64,000 nt of DNA from Pseudomonas sp. 8Z. GTDB taxonomy: Bacteria > Pseudomonadota > Gammaproteobacteria > Pseudomonadales > Pseudomonadaceae. Below the pieces are notes generated by a model. The model did no database searches, was not told the DNA's origin, and worked only from the letters and a program-made list of their open reading frames with translations. Positions within the stretch are counted from its first letter, which is position 1, and the number at the start of each line of letters is the position of its first letter. Of this stretch, positions 40,424 through 51,524 are shown piece after piece. The translations under genes and the position numbers were made by a program. The stretch covers positions 499,206 to 563,205 of the forward strand of contig NZ_LR733825.1 in NCBI RefSeq assembly GCF_902506535.1, in the 5' to 3' direction.

Positions 40424-40696
40424 GTGAACAAGTCGGAACTGATCGATGCTATCGCTGCATCTGCTGATATCCCGAAAGCTGTTGCTGGCCGCGCGCTGGA
40501 TGCAGTGATTGAATCCGTCACTGGCGCTCTGAAGGCTGGTGACTCCGTCGTACTGGTTGGTTTCGGTACCTTCGCTGTAAAAGAGCGCGCTGCTCGCACC
40601 GGCCGTAACCCGCAGACCGGCAATCCAATCAGCATCGCTGCTGCCAAGATCCCGGGTTTCAAAGCTGGTAAAGCTCTGAAGGACGCCGTCAACTAA
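40424..40696 (+). CDS. hupB: DNA-binding protein HU-beta
   Basis: A 90-residue nucleoid protein with the HU signature ([21 protein letters not shown]) and the DNA-intercalating arm proline. It starts with GTG, preceded by AAGGGGACTTAGA. It has its own strong promoter, independent of lon. Confidence 0.96.
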   Translation: MNKSELIDAIAASADIPKAVAGRALDAVIESVTGALKAGDSVVLVGFGTFAVKERAARTGRNPQTGNPISIAAAKIPGFKAGKALKDAVN

Positions 40697-40800
40697 GCGT
40701 CTTCTGGTTTGCCTCGTTATCTGGCTACTTGTCAGGTAATCGCCTGAAGGCGGAGCCGGGCGTCGTCGACGCCCCAGCAATCACTTCGGCACGTTACGAG

Positions 40801-40827
40801 AAGGCGCATCCATGGATGCGCCTTTCT
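40801..40827 (+). terminator. Terminator after hupB
   Basis: AAGGCGCATCCATGGATGCGCCTT is self-complementary and is followed by TCTT. It lies in the gap before ppiD. Confidence 0.7.
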
Positions 40828-40889
40828 TATATCTGGACATTACCCACACTGCGCGGCTGGTGATTTTGTACGGTCGCTCTGGGGGAAGC

Positions 40890-42737
40890 ATGCTGCAAAA
40901 TATCAGGGACAATTCACGCGGTTGGATTGCCAAAATCATTATCGGCCTCATCGTGATGCTGATGGCCTTTACTGGCTTTGAAGCCATTGTTACGGGTGCC
41001 AGCAACCGTAACAACGCCGCGGAAGTCAACGGCGACACCATTACGCTCAATGAGCTGGGGCAGGCGGTTGAGATGCAGCGCCGTCAACTCTTGCAGCAAT
41101 TGGGGCGTGATTTCGATGCATCGCAACTCGATGAGAGGCTGCTGCGTGAGGCTTCGCTCAAGGGGCTGATCGATCGTAAGCTGCTGCTGCAGGGGGCTCA
41201 TGATGCTGGGTTTGCCTTCTCGCAACCGGCGCTGGATCAGGTCATCTTGCAAACACCAGAGTTCCAGACCGAGGGGCGTTTCGATCCTGCGCGTTTCGAT
41301 CAGGTCATCCGCCAGATGGGCTATACGCGCCTGCAATTCCGCGAGATGCTTGAAGAGGAAATGCTGATCGGGCAACTGCGTGCAGGGCTGGGCGCGAGTA
41401 GTTTCGTAACCGAAGATCAGGCGCGTGCATTCGCCAACCTGGAGCGTCAGACGCGCGATTTCGCTAGCCTCGTGATCAAGGCTGATAGCGCTGCGATGAA
41501 GGTTAGCGATGAGGATGTGAAGTCCTACTATGACGAGCATGCCGCTGACTTCATGAGTCCTGAGCAGGTTGTGCTGGAGTACGTTCAGCTAGATAAGGAC
41601 AGCCTCTTTGATTCGGTCAATGTGACCGATGAAGAACTGCAGCCGCTCTATCAGAGTGAAATTGCCAATCTCGCTGAGCAGCGCCAAGCAGCGCATATCC
41701 TGATAGAAGGCGATGACGACGCGGCGAAGAAGAAAATCGAAGAAATCAAGGCGCGTGTCGATGCTGGTGAAGACTTTGCGGCATTAGCCAAGGAGTTTTC
41801 TCAGGATCCGGGTTCTGCTGCTAATGGTGGTGACCTTGGCTATGCAGGCCCTGGTGTCTACGATCCAGCTTTCGAACAGGCCCTGTATGCGCTCAAGCCT
41901 GATCAGGTCTCTGAGCCTGTGCGCAGTGAGTTCGGCTGGCACTTGATCAAGCTTTTAGGGGTTCAAGCGCCCGAAGTACCTAGCTTTGATAGCCTCAAAG
42001 ATAAACTGGCTCGTGATTACAAGGCTCAGCAGGTCGAGCAGCGCTTCGTGGAGGTGAGCAAGCAACTTGAGGATGCAGCGTTCGAAGCTTCGGACCTGGC
42101 TCAGCCAGCCCAGGATTTGGGGTTGCAGGTCAAAGTCACCGAGCCGTTTGGTCGAGAGGGTGGGGCCAGTGGGATCACGGCAAATCGCCAGGTACTGCAA
42201 GCTGCTTTCAGCCCGGAAGTGCTGGAAGACGGTAATAACAGCTCTACCATTGAGCTTGATCCGAACACTGTCGTAGTGGTCCGCGCCAAGCAGCATCTCC
42301 AGCCTGAGCAATTGCCTCTGGAGCAGGTTGCCGAAAGTATTCGCGGTCATTTGCAGCAGGAGCGTGCGACTGCTGAAGCCAAGGCCGAGGGTGAGCGTCT
42401 TCTTGCCGAGGCCAAAGCAGGTAAGGGCGATAGCAAGGACTGGTCGGTGCAAGAGGCTGTCACTCGCAGCCAGGACGGCATTGAGCCCAAGGTGTTGCAG
42501 GCGCTGTTCCGCATGCCTAAGCCGGAGTCCAAGAATGCGCCTTCCTATGCCGGTGTCGTGCTCAACAATGGTGATTACGTGGTGCTGCGTCTCGATGGCG
42601 TCAGCGTCCCTGAGGCGGCACTGAGCGCTGAGGATTTGGCAACGTATCGCAACTTCTTGGCGTCGCGTGAAGGTCAGCAAGATTTCGCGGCTTACCGCAA
42701 AGAGCTGCAGGCCAAGGCTGACATCGAGCGCTTCTGA
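40890..42737 (+). CDS. ppiD: Periplasmic folding chaperone PpiD
   Basis: A 615-residue protein anchored by one N-terminal membrane segment (AKIIIGLIVMLMAFTGF) with a periplasmic SurA-like chaperone region. A parvulin domain lies near residues 265-360 (QAAHILIEGDDDAAKKK to SEFGWHLIKLLGVQAP). It assists release of proteins from the Sec channel. The start at 40890 is chosen because the upstream ATG lies within the hupB terminator. Confidence 0.92.
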   Translation: MLQNIRDNSRGWIAKIIIGLIVMLMAFTGFEAIVTGASNRNNAAEVNGDTITLNELGQAVEMQRRQLLQQLGRDFDASQLDERLLREASLKGLIDRKLLLQGAHDAGFAFSQPALDQVILQTPEFQTEGRFDPARFDQVIRQMGYTRLQFREMLEEEMLIGQLRAGLGASSFVTEDQARAFANLERQTRDFASLVIKADSAAMKVSDEDVKSYYDEHAADFMSPEQVVLEYVQLDKDSLFDSVNVTDEELQPLYQSEIANLAEQRQAAHILIEGDDDAAKKKIEEIKARVDAGEDFAALAKEFSQDPGSAANGGDLGYAGPGVYDPAFEQALYALKPDQVSEPVRSEFGWHLIKLLGVQAPEVPSFDSLKDKLARDYKAQQVEQRFVEVSKQLEDAAFEASDLAQPAQDLGLQVKVTEPFGREGGASGITANRQVLQAAFSPEVLEDGNNSSTIELDPNTVVVVRAKQHLQPEQLPLEQVAESIRGHLQQERATAEAKAEGERLLAEAKAGKGDSKDWSVQEAVTRSQDGIEPKVLQALFRMPKPESKNAPSYAGVVLNNGDYVVLRLDGVSVPEAALSAEDLATYRNFLASREGQQDFAAYRKELQAKADIERF

Positions 42738-42778
42738 TCGAAGGCGCGGTGTCTCCCCGAGGCGTCGATGCAAACAAT

Positions 42779-42808
42779 AAAAAACCCGCACTTTGTGCGG
42801 GTTTTTTA
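42779..42808. terminator. Bidirectional terminator, ppiD and fabI
   Basis: AAAAACCCGCAC and GTGCGGGTTTTT form a perfect stem flanked by A and T runs between the convergent genes. Confidence 0.87.
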
Positions 42809-42822
42809 TTGGCTCGGAGAAA

Positions 42823-43617
42823 TTACTCTTCCATCGGGCCCATCGCGGTGGTGTTGAAACCGCCGTCGACGTACATGATTTCACCGCTGACGCCGGAGGC
42901 AAGGTCGGAGCAGAGGAAGGCCCCGGCGTTGCCGACTTCTTCGATGGTGACGTTGCGGCGCAGCGGGGTCTGACGCTCGTTGGCGGCGAGCATCTTGCGG
43001 AAGCTGGCGATGCCGCTGGCGGCCAGGGTGCGGATCGGACCGGCGGAGATGGCGTTGACGCGAGTGCCTTCCGGGCCAAGGCTGCCTGCCAGATAACGTA
43101 CGCCTGCTTCCAGGCTGGCCTTGGCCATACCCATGACGTTGTAGTTGGGCATGGTGCGCTCGGCACCCAGGTAGGAGAGGGTGAGCAGGCTGCCGTTGCG
43201 GCCTTTCATCATCTCGCGACCTGCCTTGGCCAGGGCGACGAAGCTGTAGGCGCTGATGTCGTGAGCGATCTTGAAGCCTTCACGGGTGGTGACGTCGGTG
43301 AAATCGCCGTTGAGTTGATCACCTGGAGCAAAACCCACCGAGTGAACGATGCAGTCCAGGCCGTCCCACTTCTTGCTCAGCGCTTCGAACACAGCGGCGA
43401 TTTCTTCGTCGTTGGCCACATCGCAAGGGAAGCACAGGTCGGCGCTGGAGCCCCAGCCTGCAGCGAATTCTTCGACGCGGCCCTTGAGCTTTTCGTTCTG
43501 ATAGGTGAAGGCCAGCTCGGCACCTTCGCGGTGCATCGCTGCGGCGATGCCCGAGGCGATGGACAGTTTGCTGGCTACGCCAACGATGAGTACGCGCTTA
43601 CCGGTTAGAAAACCCAT
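42823..43617 (-). CDS. fabI: Enoyl-ACP reductase I (FabI)
   Basis: A 264-residue NADH-dependent reductase that completes each fatty acid elongation cycle. The short-chain-dehydrogenase active site Tyr-x6-Lys is YNVMGMAK near residue 156. The N-terminal nucleotide site is [20 protein letters not shown]. FabI is the usual target of triclosan. Confidence 0.96.
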   Translation of the reverse strand: MGFLTGKRVLIVGVASKLSIASGIAAAMHREGAELAFTYQNEKLKGRVEEFAAGWGSSADLCFPCDVANDEEIAAVFEALSKKWDGLDCIVHSVGFAPGDQLNGDFTDVTTREGFKIAHDISAYSFVALAKAGREMMKGRNGSLLTLSYLGAERTMPNYNVMGMAKASLEAGVRYLAGSLGPEGTRVNAISAGPIRTLAASGIASFRKMLAANERQTPLRRNVTIEEVGNAGAFLCSDLASGVSGEIMYVDGGFNTTAMGPMEE

Positions 43618-43645
43618 TGTGCTATTCCTCTTCCTGTTTCAAGGA

Positions 43646-45259
43646 TCAGTGAGCAACTGCTGGAGCCAAAAAGGCAGCTTCCAGCAGTTGCTGCGTATAA
43701 GGGTGCTGTGGTGATTTGAAAATCGCGTCTGCCGAGCCGTGTTCGACTACCTGGCCCTGCTTGACCACCATCAACTGGTGACTCAGCGCTCTGACTACCG
43801 CCAGGTCATGGCTGATAAACAGATAGGTCAGGTTGTACTTGGCTTGTAAGCCGCGCAACAGTTCCACCACTTGGCGTTGAACCGTGCGGTCGAGCGCCGA
43901 AGTGGGCTCGTCCAGTAGGATCAGCGCCGGTTTCAACACCAGTGCCCGAGCAATGGCAATCCGCTGCCGTTGCCCGCCTGAAAACTCATGGGGGTAGCGG
44001 TGCCGCGTTTGCGGATCCAGCCCTACCTCCAGAAGTGCGTCGATGATCGCTTGTTCCTGTTGCGCGTCAGTACCGATGCCATGGATGCGCAGGCCTTCGC
44101 CGATGATCTGAGCCACCGACATGCGTGGGCTAAGACTACCGAACGGATCCTGAAACACTACCTGCATCTGCCGTCGTAGAGGGCGCACCTCTTTTTGCGA
44201 CAGCCCCTGCAACTGCTGGCCCTGAAAACGAATATCTCCGCGGCTACTCAGTAGCCTGAGGATTGCCATGCCCAGCGTGGATTTACCGGAACCACTCTCA
44301 CCGACTATACCCAGGGTCTGACCCTGGGGTAGGGTGAAGTTGATGCCGTCCACAGCCTTCACATGATCGACGGTTCTGCGTAGCAGGCCCTTTTTGATCG
44401 GGAACCAGACACGCAGATCATCGACCGCCAGCATAGTTTCACCTGCTGGGTTGGCTGCAGGCTCGCCGCTAGGCTCGGCACCCAGCAGCTCCTGGGTATA
44501 GGGATGCTGCGGAGCTTGGAACAATTGTTCACACGACGCTTGTTCGACGATGCGACCGCGCTGCATGACACATACTCGATGCGCAATTCTTCGCACCAGG
44601 TTCAGATCGTGGCTGATCAGCAGCAACGACATGCCCAGACGGGCCTGTAGATCCTTGAGTAGCTCGAGGATTTTCAGTTGCACGGTGACGTCCAGCGCAG
44701 TGGTCGGCTCGTCAGCGATTAATAATTCCGGCTCGTTGGCCAGCGCCATGGCGATCATTACACGTTGGCGTTGGCCGCCGGAAAGCTCATGCGGGTAGGC
44801 CTTGAGGCGTTTCTTCGGTTCAGGGATGCCGACCAGTTCCAGTAGCTCCAGCGTGCGTGCGCTGGCGGCCTTGCCGCGCAGCCCTTTGTGCAGGGCCAGC
44901 ACCTCGTTGATCTGCTTCTCGATGCTGTGCAGCGGATTGAGCGAGGTCATCGGCTCCTGGAATACCATGGCAATGCGGTTACCACGGATGCCACGCAAGC
45001 GACCCTCGCTCAGTTTGAGCAGATCCTCGCCAGCATAGTCGATGCTGCCGACTGGGTGACGGGCGAGCGGGTAGGGCAGCAGGCGCAGGATGGAGTGCGC
45101 GGTGACCGATTTGCCCGAGCCGCTCTCGCCGACCAGGGCCAGGGTTTCGCCTTTGCGGATCTCAAAGCTGACGTTTTCCACGACCCGTTGGGCGTGCTCG
45201 CCGGTTACGAATTCGACGGCCAGGTCGCGAACCTGCAGCAGGGTTTCAGGTTGGCTCAT
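43646..45259 (-). CDS. nppD: Peptide ABC transporter ATP-binding protein, tandem domains (NppD/YejF)
   Basis: A 537-residue protein with two ABC ATPase domains in one chain. The first has GESGSGKSV and [15 protein letters not shown]; the second has GESGSGKST and [15 protein letters not shown]. It powers the nppA1A2BC transporter. The start at 45259 ([13 protein letters not shown]) lies just beyond the nppC stop. The set matches PA1807-PA1811, described in P. aeruginosa as taking up peptidyl nucleoside antibiotics. Confidence 0.9.
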   Translation of the reverse strand: MSQPETLLQVRDLAVEFVTGEHAQRVVENVSFEIRKGETLALVGESGSGKSVTAHSILRLLPYPLARHPVGSIDYAGEDLLKLSEGRLRGIRGNRIAMVFQEPMTSLNPLHSIEKQINEVLALHKGLRGKAASARTLELLELVGIPEPKKRLKAYPHELSGGQRQRVMIAMALANEPELLIADEPTTALDVTVQLKILELLKDLQARLGMSLLLISHDLNLVRRIAHRVCVMQRGRIVEQASCEQLFQAPQHPYTQELLGAEPSGEPAANPAGETMLAVDDLRVWFPIKKGLLRRTVDHVKAVDGINFTLPQGQTLGIVGESGSGKSTLGMAILRLLSSRGDIRFQGQQLQGLSQKEVRPLRRQMQVVFQDPFGSLSPRMSVAQIIGEGLRIHGIGTDAQQEQAIIDALLEVGLDPQTRHRYPHEFSGGQRQRIAIARALVLKPALILLDEPTSALDRTVQRQVVELLRGLQAKYNLTYLFISHDLAVVRALSHQLMVVKQGQVVEHGSADAIFKSPQHPYTQQLLEAAFLAPAVAH

Positions 45260-45260
45260 G

Positions 45261-46280
45261 TCATTTCCTTGGATCGAAAGCATCGCGGGCAGCTTCGCCG
45301 ATGAACACCAGCAGGCTCAGCATGATCGCCAGCACAGCGAAGGCGCTGATGCCCAGCCAGGGTGCCTGCAGATTGCTCTTGCCCTGAGCGACTAACTCGC
45401 CGAGTGACGGCGCGCCAGGCGGTAGGCCAAAGCCGAGGAAATCCAGGGCAGTGAGGGTGCCGATGGCGCCGGTGAGGATGAAGGGCATGAAGGTCATGGT
45501 CGAAACCATGGCATTGGGCAGAATATGGCGGAACATGATGGCGCCGTTGCTCATGCCCAGCGCGCGGGCTGCGCGCACGTACTCCAGATTGCGGCCACGG
45601 AGGAACTCGGCGCGTACTACGTCGACCAGGCTCATCCAGGAAAACAGCAGCATGATGCCCAGCAGCCACCAGAAGTTCGGCTGCACGAAGCTGGCGAGGA
45701 TGATCAGCAGATAAAGCACTGGCAGGCCCGACCAGATCTCCAGAAAGCGCTGGCCGATCAGGTCTACCCAGCCGCCGTAGAAACCCTGCAGGGCACCGGC
45801 AATTACGCCGATCACCGAGCTGGCCAGCGTTAGCGTCAGAGCAAATAGCACCGAGATGCGGAACCCGTAGATCACGCGTGCCAAGACGTCGCGCCCCTGA
45901 TCATCGGTGCCTAGCCAATTCTGTGGCGAAGGTGGTGCGGGTGCCGGAACCTGCAGGTCGTAGTTAATGCTTGAGTAGCTGAAGGGAATCGGCGGCCAGA
46001 TCATCCAGCCTTCTTTGGCCGCGATCAGCTCCTGGATGTAGGGGCTTTTGTAGTTGGCCTGCAGGGGAAATTCGCCACCGAAGACTGTCTCCGGGTAGCG
46101 CTTGAGCACCGGGAAGTACCACTGCCCGTCATAACGTACCGCCAGTGGTTTGTCATTGGCGATCAGTTCAGCGCCGAGGCTGAAGACGAACAAGATCAGA
46201 AATAACCAAAGTGACCACCAGCCACGTTTGTGGGCTTTAAAGCGCTCGAAGCGGCGCTGGTTGAGCGGCGATAATTTCAT
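45261..46280 (-). CDS. nppC: Peptide ABC transporter permease (NppC/YejE)
   Basis: A 339-residue DppC-type permease. One N-terminal segment precedes a long periplasmic loop (about residues 45-140), then the five-segment core with the contact region EYVRAARALGMSNGAIMFRHILP. It is three bases from nppB and two from nppD. Confidence 0.9.
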   Translation of the reverse strand: MKLSPLNQRRFERFKAHKRGWWSLWLFLILFVFSLGAELIANDKPLAVRYDGQWYFPVLKRYPETVFGGEFPLQANYKSPYIQELIAAKEGWMIWPPIPFSYSSINYDLQVPAPAPPSPQNWLGTDDQGRDVLARVIYGFRISVLFALTLTLASSVIGVIAGALQGFYGGWVDLIGQRFLEIWSGLPVLYLLIILASFVQPNFWWLLGIMLLFSWMSLVDVVRAEFLRGRNLEYVRAARALGMSNGAIMFRHILPNAMVSTMTFMPFILTGAIGTLTALDFLGFGLPPGAPSLGELVAQGKSNLQAPWLGISAFAVLAIMLSLLVFIGEAARDAFDPRK

Positions 46281-46283
46281 ATC

Positions 46284-47357
46284 TCAACCCTCCCGGCTTT
46301 CGAAGTCGATGCGTGGATCGACCAGGGTGTAAGTGATATCACCGATCAGTTTCACGACCAGCCCTAGCAAGGTGAAGATGAACAGGGTGCCGAACACCAC
46401 TGGGTAGTCGCGGTTGATCGCCGCCTCAAAGCTCATCAGGCCCAGGCCGTCGAGGGAAAAGATGACTTCGATCAGCAGGGAACCGGTGAAGAAGATGCCG
46501 ATAAAAGCTGCCGGGAAGCCGGCGATGATCAGCAGCATGGCGTTACGGAACACATGCCCGTAGAGCACGCGCCGGTTGTTCAGGCCCTTGGCGCGTGCGG
46601 TGGTCACGTATTGTTTACCGATCTCGTCGAGGAAGCTGTTCTTGGTCAGCAGGGTCAGCGTGGCGAAGTTGCCAATCACCAGTGCTGTCACTGGCAACAC
46701 CAGATGCCAGAGGTAATCGAGAATCTTGCCGCCCAGGCTAAGCTCGTCGAAGTTGTTGGAGGTCAGCCCACGTAGCGGAAACCAGTCCCAATAGCTGCCG
46801 CCGGCGAACAGTACGATCAGCAGGATGGCGAAGAGGAAGGCTGGGATGGCGTAGCCGATGATGATGGCTGAACTGGTCCAGACGTCGAAAGCGCTGCCAT
46901 GCCGGGTGGCCTTGGCGATGCCCAACGGGATCGACACCAGGTACATGATCAGGGTGCTCCACAGGCCCAGGGAGATGGACACCGGCATCTTCTCGATGAT
47001 CAGGTCGATGACCTTGGCGTCGCGGAAGAAACTGGAGCCGAAATCCAGGTGCAAGTAGTTGTTGAGCATGATCCAGAAGCGTTCCGGCGCCGATTTGTCG
47101 AAGCCGTACATCTTCTTGATTTCCTCGATCAGTTTCGGGTCCAGGCCTTGCGCGCCACGGTAGTCGGAGCCAGCCACCGAGACTTCGGCGCCGCCACCGG
47201 CGATGCGGCTAGTGGCGCCATCAAAACCCTCAAGTTTGGCGATCATCTGCTCCACTGGGCCGCCAGGGGCCGCCTGGATGATGATGAAGTTGATCACCAG
47301 AATGCCGAATAGGGTTGGGATGATCAGCAGTAAACGGCGCAGGATATAGGCCAACAT
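46284..47357 (-). CDS. nppB: Peptide ABC transporter permease (NppB/YejB)
   Basis: A 357-residue DppB-type permease beginning with the typical [22 protein letters not shown] segment. A periplasmic loop is followed by five membrane segments, with the contact region [24 protein letters not shown]. Confidence 0.9.
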   Translation of the reverse strand: MLAYILRRLLLIIPTLFGILVINFIIIQAAPGGPVEQMIAKLEGFDGATSRIAGGGAEVSVAGSDYRGAQGLDPKLIEEIKKMYGFDKSAPERFWIMLNNYLHLDFGSSFFRDAKVIDLIIEKMPVSISLGLWSTLIMYLVSIPLGIAKATRHGSAFDVWTSSAIIIGYAIPAFLFAILLIVLFAGGSYWDWFPLRGLTSNNFDELSLGGKILDYLWHLVLPVTALVIGNFATLTLLTKNSFLDEIGKQYVTTARAKGLNNRRVLYGHVFRNAMLLIIAGFPAAFIGIFFTGSLLIEVIFSLDGLGLMSFEAAINRDYPVVFGTLFIFTLLGLVVKLIGDITYTLVDPRIDFESREG

Positions 47358-47358
47358 G

Positions 47359-49515
47359 TTATTGCGTCGCCTCCGTGTCGGCCGGTTGTGCGGGTATGTC
47401 TTGGCGTACCCACCAGGTGTTTTGGCCGATATCGTAGAGCGGCGTCACTTTCGGGTGCTCGAAGCGGTTCCAGTAGGCCACGCGCCAGGTTTTGATATGC
47501 CAGTTGGGAATCACGTAGTAGCCCCACAGCAGCACGCGATCCAGGGCACGGGTATGCTCGATCAGGCTTTGCCGCGAATCAGCGTTGATCAATCCCTCGA
47601 CTAACTGATCCACGGCTGCGTCCTTCAGACCAATGAAATTGCGGCTGCCAGGGTTGTCCGCGCTGGAGGAGTGCCAATATTCGCGCTGCTCGTTACCCGG
47701 AGAGTTGGACTGGCCAAAGCCGCCAACGATCATGTCGTAGTCGCGTGAGCGCAGGCGGTTGATGTACTGCGAAACGTCAACGCGGCGGATGACCATATCG
47801 ATCCCCAGATCAGCCAGGTTGCGTTTGAAGGGCAGCAGTACGCGCTCGAACTCAGCCTGCGCCAGAAGAAACTCGAAACTTACCGGTTGACCATTGGCAT
47901 CAAGCATGCGGTCGCCATCGATGCGCCAGCCGGCCTGCTGCAGGAGTTGATAGGCGCGGCGCTGTTGCTCGCGGATGATGCCGCTGCCGTCGGTTTGCGG
48001 CACGCGAAACTCCTCGTTGAACACCTCGGCGGGGATTTTGCCACGCAGCGGTTCGAGTATTGCCTGTTCGGCCTCACTCGGCAGGCCGCTGGAGGCCAGC
48101 TCGGAGTTGTCGAAGTAGCTGCGTGTGCGTGTGTAGGCACCATTGAACAAGCGCTTGTTGGCCCATTCGAAGTCAAATAGCAGACCCAGCGCTTCACGTA
48201 CTCGGCGATCCTGAAAGATCGGTTTGCGTGTGTTGAAGATGAAGCCCTGCATGCCGGTGGGGTTGTGGTTCTGTATTTCTTCCTTGATCAACTGACCGTT
48301 GGCCACAGCGGGGGTGCTGTAGGCACTGGCCCAGTTTTTTGCGCTCATTTCCAGCCAGTAATCGAACTGTCCGGCTTTGAGTGCCTCAAGCGCGACCGTG
48401 TTATCGCGGTAGTAGTCGATATGGATACTGTTGAAGTTGTAGAAACCGCGGCTGACTGGTAGGTCCTTGCCCCACCAGTCTGGAACGCGCTCGTAGCGGA
48501 TGCTGCGCCCGGCCTGAACGTCACTGACCTTATAGGGGCCGCTGCCCAGAGGGACTTCCAGGTTGCCTTTGCTGAAGTCGCGCTTGAGCGGCAGCACGCG
48601 GAGCTGGCGCAGCGCTTCAATCAGCAAGTCATTGGCAGGGTGGCGCAGCTTCAAGCGCAGGCTGTGCGTGTCTGCATCGTCGATATCGGTAATTGCCGTC
48701 AGAGGGGATTTGCTCTGGCTAGCGCTCTCGATGGCGACCTGCAGATTGCGACGTAGTGTGTCCAGATCGAGCCGCTTGCCATCTTCCAGGTGCGGCTCAT
48801 CCTGCAGGCGCACGATGATCGCATGACCTTCTTCCTCAGGTTGGATCGCGGCACTGATGCGCTCATCACCGAGCAGTGGCTGCTGCTCGGCCTGGCTGTC
48901 GTCGAGGGCATTCCACCAGTGCTCTGGCAGAACGGGCAATTGGCCAAGAATCAGAGGTAACTCTCGATTGCCTGCATGCTTGAAGATGAAGCGCACGCTG
49001 CGTGCAGACTCGATTTCGACCCGTTCGACGTCGGCGTAGTAACCGCGGTACATGGGTGTGCCTTTCTTCATCAACGTGTCGAAGCTGAATTTCACGTCCT
49101 TGGCGGTGATGGGCGTGCCATCGTGAAAACGAGCTGTGCTACGCAGGTGAAAGCGCACCCAGGCGTTGTCGGGAGCTTTTTCGATCGTGTCGGCGATCAG
49201 TCCATATGCGGTGAAGGGTTCATCCAGACTCTGCACGGTCAATGTGTCATAGATCAGGCCGATGTCGTCGGCAGGCACGCCTTTGTTGATGAAGGGGTTG
49301 AGGCTGTCAAAACCACCGAACCCGGCCTGGCGGAAGGTGCCGCCTTTGGGGGCGTCGGGGTTGGCGTATTCGAAGTGCTTGAAGTTGGCTGGATACTTCG
49401 GGGCCTCGTCGTACAGCGTGACGGCGTGCTGAGGCGCGGCGAAGGCAAGGCTGGACAGGCCGAGCAGAATAAGGCTGCTGCCGTGAAGCAGGAAGCTGCG
49501 CAGCGGGTTTGTCAT
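47359..49515 (-). CDS. nppA2: Peptide-binding protein, second copy (NppA2/YejA)
   Basis: A 718-residue periplasmic solute-binding protein of family 5. The start at 49515 gives a signal peptide ([12 protein letters not shown].. to LAFAA) and overlaps the nppA1 stop as ATGA. It is longer than its paralogue by an insert of about 115 residues near positions 220-330 ([20 protein letters not shown] and following), absent from NppA1. Confidence 0.88.
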   Translation of the reverse strand: MTNPLRSFLLHGSSLILLGLSSLAFAAPQHAVTLYDEAPKYPANFKHFEYANPDAPKGGTFRQAGFGGFDSLNPFINKGVPADDIGLIYDTLTVQSLDEPFTAYGLIADTIEKAPDNAWVRFHLRSTARFHDGTPITAKDVKFSFDTLMKKGTPMYRGYYADVERVEIESARSVRFIFKHAGNRELPLILGQLPVLPEHWWNALDDSQAEQQPLLGDERISAAIQPEEEGHAIIVRLQDEPHLEDGKRLDLDTLRRNLQVAIESASQSKSPLTAITDIDDADTHSLRLKLRHPANDLLIEALRQLRVLPLKRDFSKGNLEVPLGSGPYKVSDVQAGRSIRYERVPDWWGKDLPVSRGFYNFNSIHIDYYRDNTVALEALKAGQFDYWLEMSAKNWASAYSTPAVANGQLIKEEIQNHNPTGMQGFIFNTRKPIFQDRRVREALGLLFDFEWANKRLFNGAYTRTRSYFDNSELASSGLPSEAEQAILEPLRGKIPAEVFNEEFRVPQTDGSGIIREQQRRAYQLLQQAGWRIDGDRMLDANGQPVSFEFLLAQAEFERVLLPFKRNLADLGIDMVIRRVDVSQYINRLRSRDYDMIVGGFGQSNSPGNEQREYWHSSSADNPGSRNFIGLKDAAVDQLVEGLINADSRQSLIEHTRALDRVLLWGYYVIPNWHIKTWRVAYWNRFEHPKVTPLYDIGQNTWWVRQDIPAQPADTEATQ

Positions 49516-51341
49516 CGGGCGTTCTCCGAGGGCTTCAGCCACCAGGTACGCAGGCCCAGGGTATAGGGCGGCGTGGTGACGAAGGCGAACCGGTTGCGGT
49601 ACGCCAGGCGGTGATAATTGATGTACCAGTTAGGGATGCTGTAGTACTGCCAGAGCAGCACGCGATCCAGTGTGCGGGTGGCGGCGATCTGCTCGTCGCG
49701 GGTTTGTGCAGACAGCAGGCGGTCGATCATTTCGTCCACCACCGGGTTGTTGACGCCTGCGTAATTCTTGCCACCGCGCACATCAACCTGGCTGGAGTGG
49801 AAATACAGTCGTTGCTCCAGGCCTGGGCTCAGGGTTTGTGGCAGGGTCAGCAGGATCATGTCGTAGTCGTACTGATCGAGGCGCTGTTTGTATTGGGCGC
49901 GGTCGACGGTGCGCAGGTTGGCGTTGATGCCGATGCTGGCCAGGTTGGCGGTGTAGGGTTGGAGGATGCGTTCGAGGCTGGGGTTGACCAGCATGATCTC
50001 GAATTCGAGGCGTTCGCCGCGGGCGTTGCGTAGTTCCTGGCCAACAGGCTTCCAGCCGGCCTCTGCCAGCAAGCTGAGTGCGCGGCGCAGGGTTTCACGC
50101 GGGATGCCGCGGCCATCGGTCATCGGTTGAGTGGGCGCCTGGGTAAATAGCTGTGCTGGCAACTCGTCTCTATGCGGTGAGAGCAGCAACCACTCGGCGC
50201 CTTCGGGCTTACCGGTCGCGGAAAATTCGCTATTGGGGTAATAGCTGGCTGCCCGCACGTAGGAATTATTGAACAGTGCGCGGTTGGTCCATTGGAAGTC
50301 GAACATCAAACCCAGCGCTTCACGTACACGTCGGTCGCTAAACAGCGCGCGGCGTGTGTTCATGAACAATGCCTGGGTTTGTGTCGGTATTTGGTGTGGG
50401 ATTTCGGCGCGAATCACATCGCCACGCGCGATGGCAGGGAAGCGGTAACCATTGGCCCAGTTCTTGGCCTGGTTTTCGATGTAAAAATCAAATTCACCGG
50501 CCTTGAATGCTTCGAAAGCCACATTGTTGTCGCGGTAGAACTCCACCTCGACGCGGTCAAAGTTGTACTTGCCGCGATTGACGGGTAGATCTTTACCCCA
50601 CCAGTTTTTGACTCGCTCGAAGACCAGGCTGCGCCCTGGAACCACCTGAGTGATACGGTAAGGGCCACTGCCCAGTGGTGGTTCGAAGGTAGTGGCTTTG
50701 AAATCGCGACCTTTCCAATAGTGCTGAGGCAGCACTGGCATTTCGCCCAGACGCAGGATTAGCAGTGGATTGCCCACGCGTTTGAAGACAAAACGAATGC
50801 GGTGGCGATTGAGGATGTCGACGCGTTTGACTTCCTGAAGGTTGGTGCGGTACTGCGGGTGGCCCTCGCTGCGCAGCAGCCGGTAGGAGAACGCCACGTC
50901 ATAAGCGGTGATTGGCTTGCCATCATGAAAGCGGGCCTCGGGCCGCAAGTTGAATACGACCCAGCTACGATCCTCGCTGTATTCGACGCTCTTGGCGATC
51001 AATCCATAACTCGATGCCGGTTCGTCGCCGGATGGATCATAAGAGCCGGTACCCACCATTAACGGCTCATTCAACTCGTTGACCCCGTACTGCAGGAAGT
51101 GTGCAGTGGAGACAGGGCTGCTGCCTTTGAGCGTGTAGGGGTTAAGCGTGTCGAAGGTGCCGGACGCCATGACCCGCAGAGTGCCGCCTTTCGGCGCTTC
51201 TGGGTTGACCCAGTCGAAATGGGTGAAACTGGCCGGGTATTTGAGTGCACCGAACTGCGCATAGCCGTGGCTTTCGCTGATGGCCGCATAGGCGGGAAGG
51301 CTCAAGACCACGCTGAGAAACAGTAGGGAGAGAAAACGCAT
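49512..51341 (-). CDS. nppA1: Peptide-binding protein, first copy (NppA1/YejA)
   Basis: A 609-residue family 5 binding protein with signal peptide MRFLSLLFLSVVLSLPAYA. It shares the segments NPEAPKGGTLR, SGPYRITQVVPGRSL and VREALGLMFDFQWTNRALF with NppA2. It is the first gene of the five-gene operon. Two binding proteins with one permease set suggest broadened ligand range. Confidence 0.9.
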   Translation of the reverse strand: MRFLSLLFLSVVLSLPAYAAISESHGYAQFGALKYPASFTHFDWVNPEAPKGGTLRVMASGTFDTLNPYTLKGSSPVSTAHFLQYGVNELNEPLMVGTGSYDPSGDEPASSYGLIAKSVEYSEDRSWVVFNLRPEARFHDGKPITAYDVAFSYRLLRSEGHPQYRTNLQEVKRVDILNRHRIRFVFKRVGNPLLILRLGEMPVLPQHYWKGRDFKATTFEPPLGSGPYRITQVVPGRSLVFERVKNWWGKDLPVNRGKYNFDRVEVEFYRDNNVAFEAFKAGEFDFYIENQAKNWANGYRFPAIARGDVIRAEIPHQIPTQTQALFMNTRRALFSDRRVREALGLMFDFQWTNRALFNNSYVRAASYYPNSEFSATGKPEGAEWLLLSPHRDELPAQLFTQAPTQPMTDGRGIPRETLRRALSLLAEAGWKPVGQELRNARGERLEFEIMLVNPSLERILQPYTANLASIGINANLRTVDRAQYKQRLDQYDYDMILLTLPQTLSPGLEQRLYFHSSQVDVRGGKNYAGVNNPVVDEMIDRLLSAQTRDEQIAATRTLDRVLLWQYYSIPNWYINYHRLAYRNRFAFVTTPPYTLGLRTWWLKPSENAR

Positions 51342-51524
51342 CGGGGGGAAATCCGATCCTTCGCGGCTTTTGGGCTTCTAGCTCGGTACAGTAACAGCTT
51401 GTCCTGACAGGAAAAAGAGTGGCGTTTGCGACCGCTGACAGAGCAATGAGCGGTGTATGCCTGAAGCAGACTCGCGATAGCGGCACTTTGGCATACACTT
51501 GAGAAAAACGATGAGGATGCCAAC

